Counted from the first letter of the stretch, positions 44,755 through 54,333 are shown. The stretch is DNA of 64,000 nucleotides from an uncultured Scytonema sp. (GCA_937873135.1 CALMVQ010000161.1:1-64000); one strand, 5' to 3'. Made by a program: numbers and translations. Notes: generated by a model from the letters alone, not told the origin.

Positions 44755-47283
44755 ATGCGTGCAGTACTGATGGCTGGGGGATCGGGAACGCGGCTTCGTC
44801 CGTTGACTTCTGACTTGCCCAAACCTATGGTGCCCATACTCAATCGACCAATTGCCGAACACATCATCAATCTTCTGAAACGGCATCAAATTACGGAAGT
44901 TGTGGCAACACTGCATTACTTACCTGATGTTTTGCGAGACTACTTCCAAGATGGCAGTGATTTTGGTGTACAGATGACTTACGCTGTCGAAGAAGACCAG
45001 CCTTTGGGTACAGCAGGGTGCGTAAAAAACATTGCCGAACTTCTCGATGAAACATTTTTAGTCATTAGCGGTGATAGCATAACAGATTTTGACTTAAAAG
45101 CAGCAATTGAATTTCACAAACAAAAAAAGTCAAAAGCCACTTTGATTTTGACTCGTGTCCCCAACCCGATTGAATTTGGGGTCGTCATTACTGATGAGGA
45201 AAGTCGAATTCGGCGATTTTTAGAAAAGCCTTCTACCAGTGAAATTTTTTCGGACACCGTTAATACTGGCACATACATTCTAGAACCTGAAATTTTGGAA
45301 TATCTACCAGTTAATACTGAATCCGACTTTTCCAAAGATTTATTTCCATTGCTACTGGCGAAAGACGAGCCAATGTATGGTTACATCGCTAAAGGATATT
45401 GGTGCGATGTTGGTCACTTAGAGGCTTATCGGGACGCTCAGTATGATGCTTTACATAGTAAAGTACAACTTGACTTTCCTTATAAAGAGGTTTCGCCTGG
45501 TTTGTGGGTCGGTCAAAACACTCATATTGACTCTACAGCCGAAATTGAAGCCCCAGCAATCATTGGTGACAATTGCCGTATTGGGGCAAGAGTACAAATC
45601 GAGGCTGGAACTGTTATCGGAGATAATGTCACTATCGGCGCTTACGCTAGTCTTAAGCGACCTATTGTTTGGAATGGAGCCGTAATTGGTGAAGAGGCAC
45701 ATTTATCGGCTTGTGTTATTGGTCGCGGTACTCGTGTAGACCGTCGCGCTCATGTACTGGAAGGCGCTGTCGTCGGTTCGCTTTCTACCGTGGGAGAAGA
45801 AGCCCAAATTAGCCCTTGCGTGCGCGTTTGGCCCAGTAAAAAGATTGAGTCCGGTGCGATTTTAAACATCAACTTAATTTGGGGTAATATTGCTCAACGC
45901 AATTTATTTGGGCAACGTGGCGTACAAGGATTAGCCAATATCGACATTACCCCAGAATTTGCTGTGAAGTTAGGGGCAGCATACGGTTCTACCTTGAAAC
46001 CTGGTTCTCGGGTCACGGTTTCTCGCGATCAGCGTAATATCTCTCGTATGGTCACGAGATCGTTAATAGCAGGTCTTTTGTCTGTGGGTGTTGACATTCA
46101 GAACCTAGATGCAACAGCTATCCCCATCTCTCGTGTTGTTATACCTACAATGAAGGTGGCAGGGGGTATCCATGTGCGAGTGCATCCTGATCGCCCTGAT
46201 TACATCCTGATTGAATTTATCGATGTTAAGGGAATTAATATTTCCAAAGCTCAGGAAAAGAAAATAGAAGGGGCTTATTTTAAGGAGGATATGCGACGGG
46301 CACAAATCCACGAGATTGGCGATGTCACCTACCCCACTCAACTCGTTGACCGATATTGCACTGCTTTTGAGCAATTGTTACGAATTGATACAATTCGTAA
46401 TAGTCGGGCAAAAGTTGTCATTGACTACGTTTATGCAGTTTCGGGCGCGGTGTTGCCCCAAATGTTAGATCAGTTTGGTGCTGATGCGGTAGTGCTCAAT
46501 GCGAGTCTAAATAAGACTGCTATGTCAGCAACTGATCGCGAACTACTCCTCACTCAACTAGGTCATGTGGTGGAAGCGTTGAAGGCGACTTTTGGTGTCC
46601 AAGTCACAGCGAATGGAGAACAACTCATTTTAGTTGATGAGTCTGGCATTCCCATCCGTGGGGAAATGTTAACAGCACTGATGGTAGACATGATTTTAAC
46701 GGCTAACCCGAGAGGAACTGTCGTTGTGCCAGTTCATGCTTCCAGTGCGGTAGAACAAATTTCCCGTCGCCACGATAGCAAAGTAATTCGCACTAAGGCA
46801 AATCCCACAGCATTAATGGAGGCTTGTCATAAAAATCATAATGTAGTTCTAGGAGGTAGTGGCGACACTGGCTTTATTTTCCCTGAATTACATCCGGGAT
46901 TTGATGCGATGTTCTGTGTCGCCAAGTTGATTGAGATGCTAACCATACAAGAGCGATCGCTTGCTTCCATCAGATCAGAATTGCCTCGCGTCATTCACAG
47001 GGCTTATACAATCCGCTGCCCTTGGACAGTTAAAGGCGCACTCATGCGCCACTTGGTCGAAACTCATCCAGCCCAAAATCTAGAACTTATTGATGGGGTG
47101 AAAATTTGCCAACCCTATGATGACAGTTGGTTATTAGTTTTACCAGACGCTAGCGAACCACTGGTACATTTGTACGCTAACAGTAATGATCGCGATTGGG
47201 TAGATGAAACTTTGCGAAATTACCGTGCCCGTGTCCAAGCTTTTGTAGAAAGAGAACAAGAACAAGTTGTGGCTGAGGTTTAA
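44755..47283 (+). CDS. fused sugar-1-phosphate nucleotidyltransferase / phosphomutase-like protein
   Basis: 842 aa. Residues 1-230 are a nucleotidyltransferase ([20 protein letters not shown] at 7-26, [18 protein letters not shown]). Residues 250-370 are left-handed beta-helix hexapeptide repeats ([20 protein letters not shown]). Residues 380-820 resemble phosphomannomutase/phosphoglucomutase domains, but the usual TASHNP phosphoserine loop reads [15 protein letters not shown], so mutase activity is doubtful. This architecture is conserved in cyanobacteria and annotated as mannose-1-phosphate guanylyltransferase. AAGGAGG lies 5 nt before the ATG. It probably supplies GDP- or other NDP-sugars to the nearby glycosyltransferases. 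Confidence 0.85.
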   Translation: MRAVLMAGGSGTRLRPLTSDLPKPMVPILNRPIAEHIINLLKRHQITEVVATLHYLPDVLRDYFQDGSDFGVQMTYAVEEDQPLGTAGCVKNIAELLDETFLVISGDSITDFDLKAAIEFHKQKKSKATLILTRVPNPIEFGVVITDEESRIRRFLEKPSTSEIFSDTVNTGTYILEPEILEYLPVNTESDFSKDLFPLLLAKDEPMYGYIAKGYWCDVGHLEAYRDAQYDALHSKVQLDFPYKEVSPGLWVGQNTHIDSTAEIEAPAIIGDNCRIGARVQIEAGTVIGDNVTIGAYASLKRPIVWNGAVIGEEAHLSACVIGRGTRVDRRAHVLEGAVVGSLSTVGEEAQISPCVRVWPSKKIESGAILNINLIWGNIAQRNLFGQRGVQGLANIDITPEFAVKLGAAYGSTLKPGSRVTVSRDQRNISRMVTRSLIAGLLSVGVDIQNLDATAIPISRVVIPTMKVAGGIHVRVHPDRPDYILIEFIDVKGINISKAQEKKIEGAYFKEDMRRAQIHEIGDVTYPTQLVDRYCTAFEQLLRIDTIRNSRAKVVIDYVYAVSGAVLPQMLDQFGADAVVLNASLNKTAMSATDRELLLTQLGHVVEALKATFGVQVTANGEQLILVDESGIPIRGEMLTALMVDMILTANPRGTVVVPVHASSAVEQISRRHDSKVIRTKANPTALMEACHKNHNVVLGGSGDTGFIFPELHPGFDAMFCVAKLIEMLTIQERSLASIRSELPRVIHRAYTIRCPWTVKGALMRHLVETHPAQNLELIDGVKICQPYDDSWLLVLPDASEPLVHLYANSNDRDWVDETLRNYRARVQAFVEREQEQVVAEV

Positions 47284-47337
47284 AATCTGAGTTCTCGGTT
47301 CTGGCACTTACCAGTAAATAAATCGACCGCCTTATTT

Positions 47338-47437
47338 GAGCCAACACCGCGCACAGCGAGTAAACGCGGATTCAGGCGCTTAAGGAATGCGTTGAGCCAA
47401 CACCGCGCTCTAAAGAGACGCGGATTGTGGCGCTTAA
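47338..47437. repeat. two tandem 44-46-bp repeats
   Basis: GAGCCAACACCGCGC...ACGCGGATT...GGCGCTTAA occurs at 47338-47383 and again at 47394-47437, period 56 bp, differing mainly in the middle (ACAGCGAGTAA against TCTAAAGAG). It starts 55 bp after the fused enzyme gene. The following 350 bp are unusually GC-rich for this genome but show no gene. Confidence 0.6.
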
Positions 47438-47788
47438 ATTGGGATTAGCTTTTCGTCCGATTTTGTTTGCACGTTGAGGACTATCACAGCTTACTTTTCT
47501 AGCCAATTTACGAACCGCTCTGCCGTTATACCAGGACACGGGGTTTCGGACTAGCCTACCATAGCTCGCGGTTTAGGGTCAACATTCCCGCGTCTCCAAA
47601 AAGAGCGACTCCGCCCTCGGGACAAGCCCTACGTGGGAACTTCCTGATTATTTGTCCAGTTGCATTTTCCCAGCACTTACAGCCGTGGATTATGAACAAA
47701 AACAACGCGGCTTAAGCATTTGCGCACCCTTTTAAAACTGTGTATCTTATAACCACTGTCAAATATTATAGCACGGCAGTTAAAACTA

Positions 47789-47828
47789 CGAAGTCTGCTC
47801 TAGAGAGTACTCTCTAGAGCAGACTTCG
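47789..47828. repeat. perfect 40-bp palindrome
   Basis: The 20-bp arm CGAAGTCTGCTCTAGAGAGT (47789-47808) is followed immediately by its exact complement (47809-47828), with no spacer. As RNA it would form a stable hairpin; as DNA it could extrude a cruciform. It lies 39 bp before the nested inverted repeat at 47867 in the same gene-free zone. Confidence 0.85.
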
Positions 47829-47866
47829 CGCCCGTGTTACCTTTCCGCCGTCTCACCAAAAGACTG

Positions 47867-48001
47867 AAAAATCTGCCAGCCTCATTACAAGTAAGGGGTT
47901 TAGAGCCAACGTTGAAGCGGAAAAATCGCCCCAATTGTCAACTGGTATACAAAAAGAACAACTTTTCATGGGGCGATTTTTCCGGAGGCTGGCAGATTTT
48001 T
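47867..48001. repeat. nested inverted repeat (135 bp)
   Basis: Outer arms AAAAATCTGCCAGCCTC (47867-47883) and its complement (47985-48001), both 17 bp and exact. Inside, CGGAAAAATCGCCCCA (47918-47933) pairs with 47969-47984, 16 bp and exact, the right inner arm touching the right outer arm. This two-tier structure looks like one miniature inverted-repeat element inserted in another. A short open frame across it is an artefact of the palindrome. Confidence 0.8.
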
Positions 48002-48035
48002 CTAGGTAAAAGCCCAACCCCGATATAAATACCAG

Positions 48036-48070
48036 ATGAAGTTCAAGAAATTAAATGAATTGAACTTCAT
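48036..48070. repeat. 10-bp hairpin
   Basis: ATGAAGTTCA (48036-48045) pairs with TGAACTTCAT (48061-48070) across 15 nt. Flanking AACCCCG and CGGGG extend the pairing loosely. It follows the nested inverted repeat by 34 bp and may be the third element in the row. Confidence 0.5.
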
Positions 48071-48199
48071 ATGAACGGGGCTACCAGGTATACCGCTTTA
48101 TCTAGGTGTGAACCCAAGCGACTACGACTATAGATCTAGTTTGACGACTGGAGATTTATTTTTAAATAAGTCTGAAGGTGAAGATATACAAAAATAAAC

Positions 48200-48228
48200 G
48201 TGTTCTGAATCCAGAACACTTTGTTCTT
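48200..48228 (+). terminator. terminator-like hairpin in the gene-free zone
   Basis: GTGTTCTG (48200-48207) and CAGAACAC (48212-48219) form an 8-bp stem with a 4-nt loop, followed by the T-rich TTTGTTCTT. No gene lies directly upstream on the plus strand, so it either ends an unrecognised RNA or is fortuitous. Confidence 0.4.
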
Positions 48229-48604
48229 ATCCTTGGCTGTCTGGGATGAAACCGTGGGCGACTTAAGTTGCCGTCCCATTGTTTCTATCAACGCACTGAC
48301 TTAACTCGCAGGTTCCCCCATCTGATACGAGGATATCTGTTGATTGCCGACAATTTGCACTTCAATTAGGGTTGCAAACCGACACCTACATACATTCCTG
48401 CAAAAAGAAAAATTTAAAAAGCTTGCATTGCCTGCTGTCTAAGGATTCCGAATAGTAGCTTGATTTCCACGTCTCCTGTACTAATAAACTTTGCTTGATT
48501 TTACAAATTTGAGCTAACTGTCAAAAATATTACCCACTCCCGATTCCTTACTCCCTGCATTCACCTATTATTTTTGGTGTTGCCACACTACCGCAAGGCG
48601 AAAG

Positions 48605-48670
48605 TCAAAAGTCAAAAGTATTATGCAATGGGCTTTTTATGGATTTGAAATGGTTGCCTTATTTCCGCCG
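48605..48670. repeat. dispersed repeat, copy B
   Basis: Direct copy of 31-96 with three or four mismatches over 66 bp, followed by GGTACTAGTATA where copy A has TGTACTAGTACC. See the first copy for the shared core. Confidence 0.75.
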
Positions 48671-48771
48671 AGCGGTACTAGTATAAGCAATATTTCACCG
48701 AGTATAGCATAATTTGAGCAATAGCTGCGGCTTTGTAATTCTTATTTATTAATTGTCTTTTTCCTCACTAA

Positions 48772-48811
48772 TTCCACAACGTTTCCACAAGCTCTGTCTG
48801 GGTTTTCCACA
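48772..48811 (+). promoter_or_regulatory. three helically phased TTCCACA motifs (DnaA-box-like)
   Basis: TTCCACA occurs at 48772, 48783 and 48805, spaced 11 and 22 bp, so all face the same side of the helix. The third is TTTTCCACA, the form reported for cyanobacterial DnaA boxes; the others have AATTCCACA and GTTTCCACA. No dnaA or dnaN gene is present. Function is speculative. Confidence 0.3.
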
Positions 48812-49100
48812 GAAGCTTCACGCAGTTATCGACTGTTGCCGTTTTACTGAGGATTAATGAATGAAGAGTGAAAAGGAACTTAAAAGACTGAGTTTTTATT
48901 AAGAAGTGTGACAAAAACTAGGTTGAGATCCTCATTCTTTCGTAAATGTTGAGTTTTTATAAAATGTTCTTAATATTTTGCAGCATTGACAAACCCACCC
49001 CCTTTTGCCGCAAAATGATGCGGCTTGCTTTTATATTGGTTGAACACCTACATAAAAACACCCACTAGGAGATCCAATAAATAAATCAGCCCACCCTTGG

Positions 49101-49180
49101 GTGCTACGTGGGTAAATGAGGTTCTGTGAACTACCACGTACTGAACTATCAAACGTCAGAAAAAACAACCCATGTAGCAC
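49101..49180. repeat. long-loop inverted repeat upstream of the DUF2811 gene
   Basis: GTGCTACGTGGGT (49101-49113) pairs with ACCCATGTAGCAC (49168-49180) with one G-T wobble around 54 nt. It may be an mRNA leader structure of the downstream small gene. A second hairpin CCTTAGCT/AGCTAAGG follows at 49261-49285. Confidence 0.45.
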
Positions 49181-49260
49181 ACCACTCTCCAGAAAAGAGG
49201 GACTATTCGTGGATAGATAGATAAAAAAGGCTGAATTGATTTACAAAGCAGAGGCGAATA

Positions 49261-49285
49261 CCTTAGCTGTTGCCAATAGCTAAGG
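49261..49285. promoter_or_regulatory. 8-bp hairpin in the DUF2811 leader
   Basis: CCTTAGCT (49261-49268) pairs with AGCTAAGG (49278-49285) around a 9-nt loop, about 75 bp before the DUF2811 start. No T-run follows, so it is more likely a leader structure than a terminator. Confidence 0.35.
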
Positions 49286-49359
49286 ACTGTAGATTCTTGC
49301 TCTAGGCTTCACCAAAAGCAAGATTTCCCGTTGCTCAACTTCACAGGAGAAAAAGAGAA

Positions 49360-49557
49360 ATGAACGCAACAGTTAGCATCTTTACAGAAATACCTGAAAC
49401 ATTAGACGAATCTCTCAAAAACTACTTAGAAAAACATCCGGATTGGGATCAAAATCGCGTACTGACAGCAGCGTTATCCCTATTTTTACTCCAAAATGGA
49501 GATAGTGATCGCCGTGCCGCTCGCGTTTATCTAGAAACTTTGTTTCAACACTCCTAA
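49360..49557 (+). CDS. DUF2811 family small protein
   Basis: 65 aa. MNATVSIFTEIPETLDESL, then KNYLEKHPDWDQNRVLTAAL and a C-terminal RRAARVYLETLF match DUF2811, a small cyanobacterial family resembling ribbon-helix-helix-sized proteins. Function unknown. AGGAG lies about 13 nt before the ATG. The gene stands alone with long gaps on both sides and hairpins upstream, suggesting regulation at the RNA level. Confidence 0.8.
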   Translation: MNATVSIFTEIPETLDESLKNYLEKHPDWDQNRVLTAALSLFLLQNGDSDRRAARVYLETLFQHS

Positions 49558-50107
49558 GTGGAAATGTGCTTTACTAACAATGAACTCACCGTTTGATTAA
49601 ACCCGGCAAAAACGGGCAAAAGTTACAACTTCACTTACCGAAGAGTGAATCGTTATTAATGAAAAAGACATCCGCGACTGAGCCAGAATTGCAGAAGAAT
49701 TCTGTATGCAGGCAGGGATGAATTACGGTTGAGAGCCCACGATTTTAGTTATGGAGAAAGGCGAAATTTCATCTGAATGAAACCCGATTCGTTTAGTTGT
49801 GGGTTTCAAGCTAAATTCTGACTAAAAAGTAGGTAATAGATGGGATGTAGAAGGTCGTAGAAGGTAGATGAAAAAAGGGTCTGTACCCTCTTTTATTACA
49901 TCAAACACTCATAACTTATACTGAGACATGAAGTCAGACGGACAAAATCATCAGGTAGATCTGCTTTGCACTATTTATGCAGTGTCGTGACTTCCTCAAT
50001 TAAAAGAGTGAATTTATTATTGGTGGGTTCTTTCGACCTGCTACATACCTTCTACGGACTGCCTTCATTCGTGATTTCAAATGAGTGAATTTGAACGAGA
50101 GCGAGTA
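49558..50107. other. gene-free region after DUF2811
   Basis: 550 bp with no gene. TGAAACCC (49778-49785) and GGGTTTCA (49801-49808) form an 8-bp stem that might terminate one of the convergent transcripts, but no T-run follows. Otherwise nothing recognisable. Confidence 0.4.
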
Positions 50108-50848
50108 TTAGAAGTTGTTTGACGGTGGAGATTTATCAGACATTTGAGGTTGAGTAGGACACTCAAACTTATACCCAACACCGCGTACAGTTTGAATTAA
50201 TGCAGGCTGGCTAGTATCAACTTCAATCTTTCGGCGAATTTGACCTATATGCACATCTACAACCCTTTGGTCGCCCACGTATTCATAATCCCACACTTCC
50301 TGGATAAGTTCTGAGCGTCGCCAAACTCGACCTGGATGGCTAGCTAAAAAATGTAACAAGTCAAATTCCAGAGCAGTTAAGGATACTGGTTGGCTGTTAA
50401 GTGTTACCTCACGCCGCACGGGGTCAATCATCAGCTTTTCAAATACCAATCGTTTTTGTTCTGCTGTCGTCACAACCCGTTTGCGCCTCAAAATAGCAGC
50501 GACTCTGACTTCTAATTCTCCTAAACCAAATGGTTTGGTGAGATAGTCATCAGCGCCTTTAGAAAAGCCGCGAATTTTATCAGCCTCATCTGCACGACTT
50601 GTCAGCATCAAAACAAAAACTCCGTTCCGGCTTTGCATTTCCTGACAAAGGTTAAACCCAATGACATCTGGTAAATTCACGTCTAAAATTACCAGATCGG
50701 GGTTGAATTGCTCAAATAAACCTAAGGCTGTCTTACCATCTTCGGCAGCCTCTACCTGATAGTTCTGCTTCATTAAAAAGCGTTGGATTAAATTCCGAAC
50801 TGCAGGGTCGTCATCAACTACAAGAATCTTGGCAGGAGCCATGACCAT
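50108..50848 (-). CDS. OmpR/PhoB-family response regulator
   Basis: About 246 aa. Receiver domain: acidic cluster VVDDDP, phosphoacceptor Asp in LVILDVNLPD (residue 56 from ATG 50848), Thr in MLTSRAD and Lys in YLTKPFG. The winged-helix output domain follows from about 135 with LTALEFDLLHFLASHPGRVW, WDYEYVGDQRVVDVHIGQIR and VRGVGYKF. All key residues are intact, so it should bind DNA upon phosphorylation. No histidine kinase is nearby; it is an orphan. ATGs at 50848 and 50842 are both possible; neither has a clear ribosome binding site. Confidence 0.88.
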   Translation of the reverse strand: MVMAPAKILVVDDDPAVRNLIQRFLMKQNYQVEAAEDGKTALGLFEQFNPDLVILDVNLPDVIGFNLCQEMQSRNGVFVLMLTSRADEADKIRGFSKGADDYLTKPFGLGELEVRVAAILRRKRVVTTAEQKRLVFEKLMIDPVRREVTLNSQPVSLTALEFDLLHFLASHPGRVWRRSELIQEVWDYEYVGDQRVVDVHIGQIRRKIEVDTSQPALIQTVRGVGYKFECPTQPQMSDKSPPSNNF

Positions 50849-50860
50849 CACTTTGCACAA

Positions 50861-51531
50861 AAATTCATAAGATTAATAGGCTAATTTGCGCTCAAGGCGC
50901 AGTTTCGGTACTGGTGGCAATTAAAATATACAAGGCTAATGAGCTAATTTCCTGATTGTCCAAGTAATATTGCACTCAGGGAGATCGGCAATTACAGCGC
51001 TAATATTTTGGTAATGCCACCCCGTAACGTTGGTTTCAAGTTAGTAATTGTCAACCTTGTGTCCAGTTGGCAGATGCTTTATCCTTAGCCGCAGCAAGTG
51101 GGTAGCATAGGACACTTTACTTCACCCAGTTTTTTAGTAATTTAAAACGCTTCAATTTTAAATCGATCTGCGGCTTTATGACAAAAAGCATTCTCATGCT
51201 AATCATTTAAAATTTATTTAAGGCACTGTAAGTTGCCAAATCTGGAATAGAAGAGAAAATTTTTGCATAAAAACCGCCTTTTAGAGATTCCCATCTCAAA
51301 TTCTAGAGTAAAGCCCCGATTAGTGAACGACATGAGGGGATACACGGAGTTAGCACAATATGTTAAAGTGACTATAGTTAAAATTACCAAGTCGATTAGA
51401 CTTACCCGTGCTAATATCCAGTTAGGACATGTACATCGACTAAAGCATTGGTTTCGATCAATGTCAAACAGGCAAGCTGTATTTCCTTGATAAAAGACTG
51501 CTGCTGAGTGAGGCTGAAGTAAAAAACTCTC
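50861..51531. other. intergenic region between divergent genes
   Basis: About 670 bp, no gene supported. It holds promoters of the response regulator (minus) and the J-domain protein (plus). No distinctive repeat seen. Confidence 0.35.
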
Positions 51532-52185
51532 ATGAGTGATCAAAATCCCTACGAAAAACTTGGGGTGCCAGAAGACGCTAGCTTCGATGAAATTCAGGAT
51601 GTTCGCAATCGCCTACTGGAGCAATACAGTGGCGATGTTAAGCGTCTAGAAGTTATAGAGGCAGCTTACGATGCGATTTTAATGGAGCGCCTAAGGATGC
51701 GTCAAGAAGGCAAAATAAAAGTGCCAGAACGCATTCGGTTTCCAGAAGTAAGACTACAAGCACCTCCTAAAGAAAATTCAAACCTTCGCAAGCAGTCACC
51801 TGTCTGGTTGCAACGAATTCTAGACAAGCCAACGCCTATAGAAGTTCTGTTACCTGGCGCTTGGTATCTAGGTTTGAGTGCTATAAGTCTATTTTATCCA
51901 ATGAGAAGCGATGGGATTTTGCAATCTGGGAATGACCAAGTTTTGCAGTTAGCATTGATTGTAGGAGTAGGTATTAGTATCTATTTTCTCTATCGTAAGG
52001 AAGGCAAGTTTGGTCGCGCCGTTTTGTTCACATTAATTGGTTTAATCATCGGCTTACTTGCTGCCGGACTAATAGCTGGCTGGGTTGTAACCCCAATGCG
52101 TGAATTCATAACTCTGAGTCCAAATCAATTTTCTACAGTGGTAACTTTTATACTGCTGTGGGTGATAAATAGCTTTCTGCGCTAG
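51532..52185 (+). CDS. CPP1-like protein (degenerate J-domain plus membrane helices)
   Basis: 217 aa. The first ~60 residues (NPYEKLGVPEDASFDEIQDV) form a J-like domain; the HPD tripeptide of true DnaJ proteins is absent. The C-terminal half has three or four membrane helices (LALIVGVGISIYFLY, AVLFTLIGLIIGLLAAGLIA). This is the cyanobacterial and plastid CPP1/DUF3353 family; the plant member chaperones protochlorophyllide oxidoreductase. Likely membrane chaperone. Stands alone. Confidence 0.82.
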   Translation: MSDQNPYEKLGVPEDASFDEIQDVRNRLLEQYSGDVKRLEVIEAAYDAILMERLRMRQEGKIKVPERIRFPEVRLQAPPKENSNLRKQSPVWLQRILDKPTPIEVLLPGAWYLGLSAISLFYPMRSDGILQSGNDQVLQLALIVGVGISIYFLYRKEGKFGRAVLFTLIGLIIGLLAAGLIAGWVVTPMREFITLSPNQFSTVVTFILLWVINSFLR

Positions 52186-52236
52186 TTACAGTCGCTCTCG
52201 TGTTCAATCTTGTGAAACGAATAAAATAACTCAGGA

Positions 52237-52920
52237 CTATTGTGGTAACAGGATAAAATCTACAGCAACTCTTAGATCCTTGACAATGATGTCAGGGTGA
52301 TAAATTCCTAATTGAACTCGATCGCGGATGCCACACTCTACCGCGATCGCTTTAATACCATGTTTCTTAGCTGCAGTAAGATCGGCTTCAGTATCACCCA
52401 CCATCCAAGTATCAGAAGCGGTTGGTAGCTCCGCTAAGGCTCGTGCCATTAATAACGGTTTATCATCAATGTCACGGGTTTTCACGTAGTCATTATTCAA
52501 GCAGTAACAGCGGTTTTCGGGAAAAAATCTCTCTAAATCGAATTTTTTAAAAGCATAATCTAGTTCCCAAACCCGACGCATAGTCATCACCGCTAAATCA
52601 ACTCCCGCTTCTTGAATTTTCAACAGTGCGTCTACCGCGCCAGTAGCAAGCGTATCGTACTGGAAGTACGGTTCTGTATGTATGATTTGTCGTCTCAGGT
52701 GGGCAAAATCTTGTGCTTGTATTTCATCTAAAAGGGAAATAAGAGCAATTTGTTTTTCAGGAGTTCGCGATCGCTTTAACTGCCAAAATTCCGCTTTGGT
52801 TAGTTGTTGCACCTCCTGGTTTGAGCCTCGAGTTTTCTCCAGACAATATTGATAGACGCGGTAATAACGTTCAGAAACATCAATAATTGGACCATCAAAG
52901 TCTGTAATAATTCTTAACAT
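52237..52920 (-). CDS. HAD-family hydrolase
   Basis: 227 aa. HAD motif I is TDFDGPIID (nucleophile Asp7, acid Asp9), motif II VMTMRR, motif III Lys near DDKPLL, and motif IV WMVGDTEADLTAAKKHG. The helical cap between motifs I and II places it in the phosphoglycolate phosphatase-like subfamily I. Substrate unknown. It lies 63 bp downstream of the HPPD gene on the same strand and may be co-transcribed. Confidence 0.85.
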   Translation of the reverse strand: MLRIITDFDGPIIDVSERYYRVYQYCLEKTRGSNQEVQQLTKAEFWQLKRSRTPEKQIALISLLDEIQAQDFAHLRRQIIHTEPYFQYDTLATGAVDALLKIQEAGVDLAVMTMRRVWELDYAFKKFDLERFFPENRCYCLNNDYVKTRDIDDKPLLMARALAELPTASDTWMVGDTEADLTAAKKHGIKAIAVECGIRDRVQLGIYHPDIIVKDLRVAVDFILLPQ

Positions 52921-52983
52921 AATTTTAAGGAATTTTCACTAAATATATAGAATACCACGTCAATTTCGCTCTAGTTTTTGAAT

Positions 52984-54054
52984 TCAAGAACCAGAATCAA
53001 CCAGATGACCTCTTTTAATTTGTTCTCGTTCGATTGCTTCAAATAAGGCACGAAAGTTTCTTTCACCAAAGCCTTGAGCCTGAAAACGACGTTCAATAAA
53101 CTCAAAGAAAAAGGTAGGCTGTCCGAAAATGGGCTGAGTGAAAATTTGCAGTAATAGTGCTTGAGGAGTGTTTTGACTCCAATCTACAAGAATTCCCTGT
53201 TGGGCGATCGCTTGAAATTCTTCATCAGACAGAGGAAGTTCTTGTCGTTGTAACACTTGAGAGTAATAGCTTTTGGGGACTGGGAGTAAGGATAAACCAC
53301 AGTCGCGAAATCTCGCTACCGCATGAATGATCTTGTCTGTACGCAAAGCGATATGTTGAATACCAGCTCCCTTGTTCACATCGAGAAACTCTTGAATTTG
53401 GGAATTAGCTGAAGCCGGCTCATTAATTGGCAATTGTATGGTGCCGTTACGCGACACCATGACTTGGCTGTGTAAACCAGAGCGCTCAGTTTGAACTTTA
53501 AACGTTTGCTGGCGCTGAAAACCAAGGATGTTTTCGTATAAAGCCACGACTGACTCTAAGTCACCAGCTGCCACATTCAGTACAACGTGATCGATAGCCG
53601 TCACAAAAGAGGGAGAAGAGAGGGACGATGAAGAGGATGGAGAAGCTATTTCCCCTCTTTCTATCAAAGTATGTGTCAGAGAACCCCAAGCAGCAATTTT
53701 TCCCCACTTGATGTAAGCTTCTCCCTGTTTGTGTTGTTGGACTGGCTGTAGAATTTTTGCACCGTGATCTACAGCAAATGCGATCGCTGCTTCTACATCT
53801 TCAACACGAAAAGTGAGATCTGCCACACCAGGGGGATGCTGACGCAGAAACTCAGCCACTGGACTGATGGATAACACTGGTGAAGATAGCACAAAGTAGA
53901 CGGAACCACTTTTTACAACCTCCGTGCAGGTGTGAAATGAGTTTTCTGTTGGCAGAGCATAATTTGCTACCACTTGAAAACCCAGATGGCTGACAAACCA
54001 ATCTCGCCACGCTTTGGCATCTTCTACATAGAAGTGAACGCGATCAATTTGCAT
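52984..54054 (-). CDS. hppD: 4-hydroxyphenylpyruvate dioxygenase
   Basis: 356 aa, two vicinal-oxygen-chelate domains. The C-terminal active domain shows the Fe(II) ligands: His in AIDHVVLNVA, His in GIQHIALRTD and Glu in FFEFIERR. It converts 4-hydroxyphenylpyruvate to homogentisate; in cyanobacteria this feeds tocopherol synthesis. Length is usual for the family. HAD hydrolase gene follows at 63 bp; the link is unclear. Confidence 0.9.
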   Translation of the reverse strand: MQIDRVHFYVEDAKAWRDWFVSHLGFQVVANYALPTENSFHTCTEVVKSGSVYFVLSSPVLSISPVAEFLRQHPPGVADLTFRVEDVEAAIAFAVDHGAKILQPVQQHKQGEAYIKWGKIAAWGSLTHTLIERGEIASPSSSSSLSSPSFVTAIDHVVLNVAAGDLESVVALYENILGFQRQQTFKVQTERSGLHSQVMVSRNGTIQLPINEPASANSQIQEFLDVNKGAGIQHIALRTDKIIHAVARFRDCGLSLLPVPKSYYSQVLQRQELPLSDEEFQAIAQQGILVDWSQNTPQALLLQIFTQPIFGQPTFFFEFIERRFQAQGFGERNFRALFEAIEREQIKRGHLVDSGS

Positions 54055-54333
54055 AAACTGGAAAATTCAGCATAATAGTGAAGAAGAACTTAGAACAAGA
54101 GATGCACTTAATGAGGGATTCAAACCCGTCATTAATTGTAGACTACCAAGAAAATGCGATTTGACGGGAGACTTCTACCCAGAGTAAGCGCACTTAACCT
54201 GTAGAAAATTCATACAAAGTCACAAATATTGACGGACCGAAGCTTTTTTCTAGAGATGTTTGTGCTTGTATTCTACTCACTTTACTTCTCATTAAATCCT
54301 GAGTTCTGAGCTATGTGTTCTTCATTCTCTGTT

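Larger units (their letters stand above)
48229..49359. other. gene-free region upstream of the DUF2811 gene
   Basis: About 1.1 kb with no gene. Besides the repeat copy at 48605-48670, the TTCCACA cluster near 48772-48811 and the hairpins at 49101-49180 and 49261-49285, the region is ordinary AT-rich spacer. Part of 49000-49359 is probably the 5' leader of the DUF2811 gene. Confidence 0.4.

Noticed and set aside
47440-47780. Group II intron or RNase P-like RNA in the GC-rich segment
   Set aside because: I could not find domain V, the GUGCGAC start, or RNase P conserved segments on either strand.
47834-48028. 64-codon frame across 47867-48001
   Set aside because: The frame exists because both strands of the nested inverted repeat happen to be open; the translation mirrors the repeat arms.
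51214-51543. 109-codon minus-strand frame opposite the start of the J-domain gene
   Set aside because: Overlaps the J-domain gene start and its promoter region; the composition is not protein-like.
54110-54140. tRNA-like T-arm, GGGTTTGAATCCC on the minus strand
   Set aside because: No acceptor stem, D-arm or anticodon arm can be built around it.
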